Shown here: positions 56,945-64,000 of the stretch, in pieces
How positions within the stretch are numbered: the stretch's first letter is position 1
Layout: every line of letters begins with the position of its first letter
Made by a program: the position numbers and the translations under genes
Assembly: GCA_944472135.2 (NCBI GenBank)
Contig: OX235262.1
Coordinates: 70,928,887 to 70,992,886 of the forward strand
Length of the DNA stretch: 64,000 bases
Reading direction: 5' to 3'
DNA from: Trichobilharzia regenti
Taxonomy: Eukaryota > Platyhelminthes > Trematoda > Strigeidida > Schistosomatidae
Notes under the pieces: model-generated
The model's database searches: none
Told to the model about the DNA's origin: nothing
What the model saw: the letters and a program-made list of their open reading frames with translations, nothing else

Positions 56945-57560
56945 AGTCAATGAACAAAAAACGCAGCAATATTCATGATCTACTAAGTAGAAACGAATAT
57001 CCGACTAAATTCGTAAGCAAACGCATGAATTCACAAAGTAAGAAGTCGAAGGTGCCCATTGTTCCAAGGAAATCAGTCTTCCTAAGATTACAATCCACCG
57101 GTGATGCCAACAGTGAGATCTTATCACAACGTCTGAGAAGGGCCTTCAAAAGGACTTTCAACACATCTAAGCTTTGCTCTTTGTTCACTACGCAACCAAT
57201 ACTTAGTTCAAGAAATAAAGATAGATTGCTCTGTTTCACCTCTTCCATGTGTATTTATCAGTTTAACTGCCAGTGCGAAGCTAGTTGCATCGGGCGTACT
57301 ATCAGGCAAGTTCATCGTCAAATTCCTGAATACCTCTCATCTTGATTTGGCAAAGGTCCGAATAAAGCTATACGCAGCTCAATATTAGCTCATTTTGTCG
57401 ATATTGGACATCAAGTCGACTCTCACAAAGCTTTTAAAGTTATTTATTGTATATCACCCAACCTCTCACACGGTCTAGGAGTACGACCTTTACATGCAGC
57501 AGAAGCAATTTGAATTCATCTGAACAAGCCTAATCTGTGTGCTTAAAAGAAATTTGTACA
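56945..57560 (+). mobile_element. Penelope-like element, linker and endonuclease
   Basis: Open frame of 131 codons: LSQRLRRAFKRTFNTSKLCS, TQPILSSRNKDRLLC, SSMCIYQFNCQCEASCIGRT, RQVHRQIPEYLSS. In GIY-YIG terms the C.Y.F.C.C...C.IGRT pattern is kept, with the tyrosine of YIG changed to C. Downstream, after a stop and frameshift, come RSSILAHFVDIGHQVDSHKA, LHAAEAI and a final LCA stop. 5'-truncated; no reverse transcriptase. Confidence 0.85.
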
Positions 57561-57564
57561 GCCC

Positions 57565-57945
57565 CTTTCTTTGCCATGGTCAACTACATAATATGTATTA
57601 AGTTTTAAAAAAGATTTTCTCTCCACTCTCCTTGCAACTATCTCGTGACCATGTTAATTTTTACAATTCTAGTTAATTCCATTAACTTGTTTGTATTTTA
57701 CGTAATTCTTATGAGTCATTCTATTCATCTAAGTCACTTTTATTTCACAGACTTCTTGATTGCGTAATAACTTGTCGCTAATGATTAAGAATTAACTTAT
57801 CTTGAATTCCGTGAATCATTTTCACACACCCCCATTTCAGAACTTAGATACCATGTTACTAACAGCTAATAGTTAATCGTTTAGATGACCTTTAACCTCT
57901 TAATTTCACCTCCTCCTTTACACCTTAAACTGATTAACTAAAATA
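57565..57945. other. Possible 3' tail of the Penelope-like element
   Basis: AT-rich with no coding sequence; no terminal repeat partner was found. Confidence 0.3.
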
Positions 57946-57949
57946 ACCA

Positions 57950-58735
57950 CTTATTATTTTTATTATCATTATTGCTCCCTTGGGTTCCTAGTGGAACATA
58001 GGGCTTCAACTGCACGTCTCCATTTTCTTCTGTCTTCTGCTATACTTTTCACCTGCATCCATGTTAATCCATATTCTTTCAACTCCTCTTCACACGATCT
58101 CCTCCATGTCACCCTTGGACGTCCCACACGTCGCTTCCCTTTCCGTCTGGTTCCACTCGAGGGCTTGGCGCGCGATGTCACCCAGCGGTCTCCTCAGCGA
58201 GTGTCCGATCCATCTCCACTTTCTCCTGCATATTTGTTAGTTGGCGATTGGTTCTTGCTTTGTTTGTTCCCATAATTCCTTGTTGGTGATTCTTTCCGGC
58301 CATCTGATCTTCAGTATTGAGCGAAGACAGTTGTTAATAAAGGTTTGCAGCCTTTTGGAAATATTCTTTGTGACCCACCGCCAAGTTTCTGATCCGTATA
58401 GAAGAACTGACTTTACGTTTGTATTGAAAATCCGAATTTTGTTGGTGATGGTGAGTGACGAAGATTTCCAGATTGATTTCAGGCTGATGAATGTGTTTCT
58501 CGCCTTCCCGATTCTCGATTTGACATCCTCGTCGTCCTCCTGTAGTTGAGACAATGCTCCCTAGATAAGTGAATGAAGTAACCTCTTTCAAATCCCTCCC
58601 GTTGATGGTGATTGACGTTGGATGTTGTTGCTGTTGTTGGTTGGTTATTTTCATAACCTCCGTCTTGTCTATGTTTACCTGGAGTCCTGTCCACTTGGTT
58701 GGTAAAAATAATTTGGTGTAAAATGCAAACATTAG
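57950..58735 (-). mobile_element. Non-LTR retrotransposon 3' part, longest and youngest copy
   Basis: On the minus strand, three frames joined by small frameshifts encode the part of pol behind the catalytic motif. They are WTGLQVNIDKTEVMKITNQQ, TSITINGRDLKEVTSFTYLG, DEDVKSRIGKARNTFISLKS, NTNVKSVLLYGSETWR, FINNCLRSILKIRWPERITN and RRKWRRAVEALCSTRNPREQ. The 3' end is next to an ATTATTTTTATTATCATTATT microsatellite. 5'-truncated, about 790 bp. Confidence 0.92.
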
Positions 58736-58949
58736 TGTAGAGCCACGCAATGATGAGGAACTAATTGAAATGGAATGCATATTTCTCCGCTAAATCTGTC
58801 GTTTTTTCTAAATGCATAAATGGAAATTCGGAAAACCACTGATGCAATGAAATCTCTTCTGTAACTTGACTTATCTGCCAGAGTTTAGTGAGTCACATGA
58901 GTGTAATTTTTCTCCTCGCTTTCTTTTCCTTTTTCCTTAATTCTTCTAG

Positions 58950-59126
58950 ATTTCAATGCGAAAAATTCAATTCTTGCTGAATCAGCAAAAGCAGGTTTAA
59001 CAAGCACTGAGGACATCAATGAAGCAAAGAGTAATTTACGTACAGTTCAAGATAGACAATCGTTTCGATTTTCTTCATCTGGACGACTTTTACCATACAA
59101 GTCACCAATGTTGTTACACATAAAAG
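58950..59126 (+). CDS. SVIL-like: Supervillin-like exon 5 of 6 visible (lead into first gelsolin-like repeat)
   Basis: Acceptor TTCTTCTAG after a long pyrimidine tract, phase 1 entry, donor AAAAG/GTAATT in phase 1, 59 residues. The split codon from exon 4 gives D, then FNAKNSILAESAKAGLTS. The C-terminal part, RLLPYKSPMLLHIKG, matches the start of the first gelsolin-like repeat of supervillins (a PYK..ML..IKGRRHVQ pattern). The middle (INEAKSNLRTVQ) is probably helical linker. A LINE 3' piece lies about 215 bp upstream. Confidence 0.94.
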
Positions 59127-59219
59127 GTAATTTTTTTTCAGAAGAATTGAAATTTTTCGGACTTGTGAACTTGTAGGTAGGGGGGGGGACAAGTGGTGTC
59201 TAGTGCGTCTTTTTTATTA

Positions 59220-59352
59220 CTTTACTTTCCTAGTTAAACATAGGGCTTTGAGTTAGACCTTCGAAGTTTCGGTAGCAGTAGTGTTTATTTTTACGGAATG
59301 GGGTTGGTAGCCTAGTGCCAAACCTTCCCTTTTTACCAGTGTATAACTGGCT
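59220..59352 (-). repeat. SINE-C, first part, split by an LTR
   Basis: TAGTTAAACATAGGGCTTTG, CCTTCGAAGTTTCGGTAG, CCTAGTGCCAAACCTTCCC, TAACTGG. The remainder continues at 59681 after the LTR. Confidence 0.65.
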
Positions 59353-59680
59353 TAGTGAGAGAGCTGTCTGCTAACAATTTATGTCAATGTTTACGTCCCA
59401 AATCTTGGTTATGAGAAAAGAACAAGAACAAAGACTAACTCAACAACCAATCACAGCAGACTTTGAGTGGGCGGATACGATTAGCACATATATCAACGGA
59501 CTGTCTAAGAAACGACAGCAAAGAGATAACAGAATAACCTTCAGCAGGAAAAAAAACCAATCAGGCAACATCACCTCTCTGCTAACAATAACGAATAATA
59601 ATGTACATAAAAATCTGTAAATAATTGTTGATTTTCTCAACAAACGATCTGTTGCCTGGCCCTTGTCTTCTGTCGTTACA
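59353..59680 (+). mobile_element. Solo LTR, copy 3, inserted in a SINE
   Basis: About 328 bp, TAGTGAGAGAGCTGTC to GTCGTTACA. Same family as copies 1 and 2. The 5' TG dinucleotide is not seen. No clear target duplication. Confidence 0.75.
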
Positions 59681-59750
59681 CGTCTACCGAAGGTTGAAAC
59701 CCGTACGACATGCGTGGTTGGTGAGCATTCTACCGTTGTGTCTGGTGTAA
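59681..59750 (-). repeat. SINE-C, second part
   Basis: AAGGTTGAAACCCGTACGAC, CATGCGTGGTTGGTGAGC and ATTCTACCGTTG are the tRNA-like head on the minus strand. Confidence 0.6.
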
Positions 59751-59869
59751 AAATGTATAATGTAACACAGAAATAGGACACTGCTAGTTAGTCGTCTTTT
59801 TAGTTCCTCAAACTACCTAATCACCTGAACCATCTTAACTACCTGCGTGGTTGAGCTTGATATCTTGAC

Positions 59870-60125
59870 ATAGAGTGTTTTTCAAGCTGGGTCGTTGTGT
59901 GTTACTGGTAGTATAGTGACTTACTTGTCATTTACGTGGAGTTGTCTGGGTTGGCTTTTCAGCTGACTACTCATCCGTAAATCTCGCCGATTTTGCCAAT
60001 CGTTAGTAAGTCCAGAAAAGAGAGAAGATTAGGCGTATGAAGCGAGAAAACTAAGCGTCATGAAAACAAAATTACATCTTTACTGAAACTTCAAAGCTTG
60101 GAGCCCTGATGTTTCACTCGGAAAA
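59870..60125 (+). repeat. SINE-C copy, plus strand
   Basis: TGTGTTACTGGTAGTATAGTG head zone, CCGTAAATCTCGCCGATTTT, CGTTAGTAAGTCCAGAAAAG and the tail TACTGAAACTTCAAAGCTTG..AGCCCTGATGTTTCACTCGG. Confidence 0.55.
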
Positions 60126-60129
60126 CAAG

Positions 60130-60825
60130 AATTGAAATACAAAACAGTCTGGTGTCAGATTCGCGTTTAAATCTTAATACAATCTATTGATGATGCATAG
60201 AAAAATGATTATGTTCAGATTAACATATGTAATGATAAAAACCAAATATAAATTCTTTTGTGGTAATAAGAAGAATGCATACGTGATAAAGTATTCCTAA
60301 TCTATTTAAACAACAGCTTAAAAGGATGAGTATTCTGCACTGAAAACAACTTAATAAAACTAATCTACCAGGGGTTATGTTCATTCTACTTTTATAAGAG
60401 TAAATAGGATTCACTTATATACACACTGAATGGTAAGATGGAAAGTGTTAGATGGTAAATAGTGAAACATCAATCTATCCTTTGAAAAGTGTTATAAGTT
60501 TTGAAAACAGAACTATCTTTACTCTTAAATATATTGTCACCTAGTAGACTGAACAGTGCTCAATATTTGTGTATTGATGTCTTCACCTCCATGACATTGT
60601 AGTTTTAGAGGAGTGAATAAGTAGCTTGTTTGCTTTCAAGTAATATGAGTAGTCAGAATTAGCTTTCAGCTCATCGAATCTACAGTGTCATCTAGTTGCC
60701 ATTACTTCCGTTCCTTTCATCATTCTTGTGATAATCTCAGGCCATGTTATGCAGTTTCATCGGTAATTCTGGATTTGAACTCAAGACAAGAAAAACACTG
60801 CGAATTACTGCTTTTCTTTGATTAT
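60130..60825. other. No feature recognised
   Basis: AT-rich sequence. Confidence 0.4.
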
Positions 60826-60829
60826 ACAC

Positions 60830-61215
60830 TAGGCAGCAACTAATGTTGTGCATCTAATCCTCCCTTGGTTTGATGCAGACTAAATTCTATCAGGCAAGTC
60901 AAGTTTGCAATGTGGCTATTATACTAGATGGCTCTTCTTCATAGTGCACTCGAAATTGCTGTGGACTTAGGTTTCGTGCTTGTTGACACTTGTTAGTGAG
61001 GCATATCTACAATCTTGAACGAACACATATCTCTTCCTAGATTCAGACCCGAGTCACCCAGTGCTGTAGTCAGGAGTATTAACTCTGAGCTATTTGAGTC
61101 AGTAATTGACCTCCTGGGTAATCTGATTGGACACTAGATACTGACTAAATTCGTGCATCTAGTCTAACATGAAAATTAGGTCCAAGGATTTCTACCGATT
61201 GCCTTGAAACGTCTA
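60830..61215 (-). repeat. SINE-D copy, minus strand, degraded
   Basis: TTTGATGCAGACTAAATTC, ACTTAGGTTTCGTGCTTG, GATTCAGACCCGAGTCACCC and AATTGACCTCCTGGG. Confidence 0.65.
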
Positions 61216-61494
61216 ATAAAACTGCTGTTTCCCGTCAGATTTTCTCAATGTTTTTGGAATTCATTCAACTTCCAACTCATATTATTACCCTGTGTTGTTG
61301 TGATCAGAGGCGCTTAGAAAGTCTGTTGTTAGCAAATTTGAGGGTACAGCTGACGTATATGATAATGGAAGAATCCTTTATATTTTAATGTTATCCACTG
61401 TCTTTCGAATGTAAAAAGCTTCTGTCAGTTAGTTTAGCGAAGATAATCTTAGGCCGATATGTAGAAATTTAACACTAATCTTTGATTTCAGGTT

Positions 61495-61820
61495 ACGCTA
61501 CGGATTCATATCAGTTAGAGAACCACTGAAAACCAGTAGTGGAGTACTAGACAGCTACTTCGTCCTGGCTTGGGACTCATCATCAGTACCTACTCGCTAG
61601 GTTTGGAACGCAGGACCTTCCGTTTACAAACCTAGCTCGTATACCATTCAGTCACTGGGAACCAGTTCGTTGGTCAACCCATGAATTCTAACTTGCATCA
61701 ACGAATGTCATCGGTGGGAACTCCATCTCCACTCCTGACTGGATGTACCCTACTGGTCACGACTTCTCCATAGAACACTTCCAGGCAACTTCATCGTGTA
61801 GCTGGCCACAAGCGAGCAGT
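61495..61820 (-). repeat. SINE-B copy, minus strand, full-length
   Basis: GGATTCATATCAGTTAGAG, CAGCTACTTCGTCC, GGACTCATCATCAGTACC, CAGGACCTTCCGTTTAC, CATTCAGTCACTGGGAACC, CTGGTCACGACTTCTCC. Confidence 0.8.
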
Positions 61821-61821
61821 G

Positions 61822-61945
61822 TCTGCGTAGTACTGATGAGTCCTTAACTAGGACGAAACTACTATTCATTACTCCCTGTTTTTCTATTCGTGGTGTAACC
61901 TGAAATAAATAGAATCCCTACAAACTAATTCTTGAAAATTAATGC
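61822..61945 (+). repeat. SINE-B tail, plus strand
   Basis: GCGTAGTACTGATGAGTCC, TAGGACGAAACTAC, ATTACTCCCTG and the CCCTACAAACTAATTCTTGA end. Faces the previous copy. Confidence 0.75.
61824..61876 (+). ncRNA. Hammerhead-like motif in SINE-B with canonical CTGATGA core
   Basis: CTGATGA (61833-61839), GTCC (61840-61843), loop TTAACTA, GGAC (61851-61854) and GAAA (61855-61858) fit exactly, without the extra three bases seen in most copies. The stem I strands (TGCGTAGTA and ATTACT) pair over about five positions, with a mismatch next to the core. The stem III palindrome (CAGCTG elsewhere) is CTACTA here and does not pair, so activity is doubtful. Confidence 0.5.
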
Positions 61946-62217
61946 TTTAATTATAGTGTATCATCAGTAATGCCTTGTTTGGAATTCATTTTAAGCCAAC
62001 TTTTATCTGTTGTACAGAACAATTTGATATGGTTTGACAATTAATTTTAATGAATTGCATGAACAGTAACGTTGTGTCTATTTACCCCCTCTCACCTTAT
62101 CCCTCCATTAAAAGTCTTGCGGGATTACCAGTTGAATATTTGAATAAATCTTTATAAGATATGGGTTTGTTTTTAAACTGCATTTTGTTTTCTCCTTGAT
62201 TACATATCTGTGTATAG

Positions 62218-62607
62218 GTCGACGACATGTTCAAGTGCGTTTAGTTGCACCATCAGCTAAATCTATGAATTCTGGTGATTGTTTTGTTCTTATCACAACA
62301 AATGATGTCTTCGCTTGGTTTGGTGAATCGGCGAATATTGTTGAAGTGAATAAAACTCGTGAGCTGGCTTCATGGATTTATAAAAAGCATGAATTATCAT
62401 ATCATGGAAGTTTAGGTGAATCTGTGGCTAACACAACCAATGGTTATATTTCAGTACATGAGAATGCAAATGCCACTGAAGATGATGATGATGGGGAGTT
62501 AGATAATGAAAGTTATGTAGTTATCAGTGACAATGTAAATCGATCCTACTCTGCAACTTTGAAGTTTTGGAAAACTTTAGGATATGATTCACCACAAAAG
62601 GTTCATC
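62218..62607 (+). CDS. SVIL-like: Supervillin-like exon 6 of 6 visible (first gelsolin-like repeat)
   Basis: A 390-bp exon between GTATAG/GTCGAC and ATC/GTAAGT, phases 1 and 1, 130 residues. It begins RRHVQVRLVAPSAKSMNSGD, followed by CFVLITTNDVFAWFGESANI, the core beta strands and the DCF...W.GE pattern of a gelsolin-like fold, then a helix (NKTRELASWIYKKHEL). Near the end is SATLKFWKTLGYDSP, which matches the FWK.LGG motif closing this repeat in supervillins. Between them is an acidic, asparagine-rich insert (ATEDDDDGELDNESY) that I do not know from vertebrate proteins. The last split codon (c) continues in an exon beyond the window. Confidence 0.96.
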
Positions 62608-63069
62608 GTAAGTATTTTTAATTTGTGTAAAATTACAGAAATTTTGAGGGTTTTAATTTTAGTTAACTTGATAATTTTTAACATTAATTGAATTTATTTT
62701 AAATGTATTGAAATATATCAAGTTTTGTTAGTAGATTTGTTAGTAGTGGATATATATCAGATTTTCAGGGTGTTTCGAGCTTCGGTATACTAGTGACTGA
62801 TTCACATGAGTAGTTGGGTCCCATCAAGTAACAGTGGTTACTTTCTAGCTAGATCGCCCAATGTGGGGCTCGAACCCACAACCCTGATATGGCTCAAAAT
62901 CGTTTTCAATGGTTAGTGCAGATGCATTCACTCCTTGTGACTTTAATATCCAATAAAACTATATGCTTCTTCGATATTACTATTCTTTTTGTCTCATATC
63001 TCTGTTTACTGTCTCTATTTTGCATTTCTTTTTGCTCTTTTCTCTTGTTTTGTGTGCTAAGTGAAGTGT

Positions 63070-63430
63070 GGTGACTCCAACTGCTGCACATCGGTGCAAA
63101 GTTCTATGTTGAGACCAATCAGTCTAGCTTGACTGAAGTGATTTAAACACTGCAAAGCTGGTTGCTCTCATTTGAGGCTGGTCTCATCAGCGATGTAAGC
63201 AGTTTGGTTTAGAAAACCACCCGAATCGGAGCAACCTATTTGGGCAAACTGATCTCATGTCAAAGTGAATTCCGCATTTTTGGAAAATTAATTCGTCATT
63301 CTCAGTTGACACAGTTCAAGGTGAAGTTTGACTACAGTTTCCTATGGAAACTGAAATCGATTAGATCACACAATATGTGATCTGCTTGACACCATAAATG
63401 GCAAGCAAGAAATTATCCATAAATGCTTGT
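63070..63430 (+). repeat. Dispersed repeat, family unknown (copy 2)
   Basis: Shares CACAGTTCAAGGTG, ATCTGCTTGACACCATAAATGG and a GTGATG..GGTTT segment with 21360-21850. No coding capacity. Confidence 0.55.
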
Positions 63431-63504
63431 GTGTAAGTTTGCTCTTAAGCTTTTCTTCATTCAGTCTGTTGTATGCAGTTCAGACTATTATGTATTGGAT
63501 TAGT

Positions 63505-63814
63505 TTACTTCAGTTTTTCAAATCATGGAAAATACCCATCGGAACATTAGATTGAAAAGAACAAGAAGTTCAGCAAAGATGGCGGTCTTTTCGGCGATTT
63601 CATTCTCAAAAGCTGTACAATCGCACTTATATAGATTAGTTTACATGGACACAATTATTATTTGTTTAATTCCGCATAGTAACGGAGGTGATAATAATAT
63701 TCAACTTGATATGAAAGTTTGAAGGTGCGAATATAGATTACAAGGAGGTTAGAGACAAGATTGCATAGGATTAGAAAATAGTTACAACGTATGCAAAATT
63801 AATATCTGATAACT
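63505..63814 (-). mobile_element. Penelope-like element terminal repeat
   Basis: On the minus strand the segment TACAGCTTTTGAGAATGAAA followed by TCGCCGAAAAGACC matches the repeat pieces at 36.07 and 45.82 kb. The unit AACTTGATATGAA..TTACAAG occurs at about 63700 and again at about 63860, as a diverged tandem pair. Confidence 0.65.
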
Positions 63815-64000
63815 GGAGAGATAACTTTTAAGGCAAATTAAAGGTGATAATTATTTTCAACTTGATATGAATTACAAGAGGCTTAGAGACGCAGGGATAG
63901 ACCTATAATTCGTTCTATCCCTGCGTCTCTAAGCCTCTTGTAATTCATATCAAGTTGAAAATAATTATCACCTTTAATTTGCCTTAAAAGTTATCTCTCC
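63815..64000. repeat. Perfect palindrome, 87-bp arms, at window end
   Basis: 63815-63901 is the exact reverse complement of 63914-64000 around a 12-base loop (CCTATAATTCGT). No mismatch is seen, and the pairing may go on beyond the window. Consistent with two inverted terminal repeats of a recent Penelope-like insertion, or with an assembly foldback. Confidence 0.9.

Larger units (their letters stand above)
31115..62607 (+). other. SVIL-like: Supervillin-like gene, internal part (six exons)
   Basis: This is the span of six exons that join in one reading frame to about 388 codons. Every junction uses GT-AG and the phases agree (1, 0, 2, 1, 1). The product is recognised as supervillin family from the PPKDFKNP-type block in the fourth exon and from GRRHVQ, LNSGDCF and the WIYKK/FWK pattern in the fifth and sixth. 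Supervillin is a membrane-associated actin and myosin II binding protein with a long disordered N-terminal half, gelsolin-like repeats and a villin headpiece. The window holds the end of the disordered part and the first gelsolin-like repeat. No start codon exon, promoter or poly(A) site is visible. Introns of 7970, 3876, 6840, 8552 and 3091 bp are filled mostly with transposable elements. Confidence 0.9.

Noticed and set aside
58241..58549. Plus-strand open frame of 102 codons
   Set aside because: Shadow of the LINE coding frame on the minus strand.
62889..63091. Overlapping short open frames after the last exon
   Set aside because: No family, no matching splice phase, and both strands are open by composition only.

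Overview
The window is invertebrate nuclear DNA, AT-rich and dense in repeats. The repeats point to a blood fluke (Schistosoma or a close relative): SINE-like elements that carry a hammerhead ribozyme (Sm-alpha type), many broken Penelope-like elements (PLEs) with GIY-YIG endonuclease tails, 3' pieces of a non-LTR retrotransposon, and short solo LTRs. The species cannot be fixed from this sequence alone.

Only one conserved host gene is supported, on the + strand: a supervillin-type member of the villin/gelsolin superfamily. Six internal exons are seen (31115-31246, 39217-39299, 43176-43342, 50183-50397, 58950-59126, 62218-62607). Their intron phases match at every junction (1, 0, 2, 1, 1), giving about 388 codons without a stop. 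The first three encode low-complexity linker. The fourth has the conserved supervillin block rich in K, R and P, and the fifth leads into the sixth, which holds the first gelsolin-like repeat. The start, any earlier exons and the remaining gelsolin repeats and headpiece are not visible here. The introns are 3.1 to 8.6 kb, and more than 31 kb upstream of the first exon holds no exon I can recognise.

Layout. 1-5 kb: an inverted repeat with arms of about 0.93 kb, enclosing Sm-alpha copies, one of which has an intact hammerhead core. 5-24 kb: tRNA-derived SINE families, LINE 3' ends, two PLE pieces and a solo LTR. 24.9-27.2 kb: two adjacent PLEs, the second nearly complete but frameshifted. 28-42 kb: first visible exons, SINEs, a second solo LTR, a PLE tail and LINE pieces. 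43-49 kb: exon 3 followed closely by a PLE with a small hammerhead, then a cluster of PLEs. 50-58 kb: exon 4, which starts 28 bp after a SINE tail, then PLE and LINE pieces. 59-64 kb: exons 5 and 6, a third LTR inserted into a SINE, and a PLE terminal repeat ending in a perfect 87-bp palindrome that reaches the window edge.

The most interesting signal is the number of hammerhead-like modules in unrelated element types. Besides the known Sm-alpha and PLE classes, the most abundant SINE family here carries a hammerhead-like module in which most copies have three extra bases at the catalytic core. In all three element types the stem III segment is very short and palindromic, which suggests action as a dimer.
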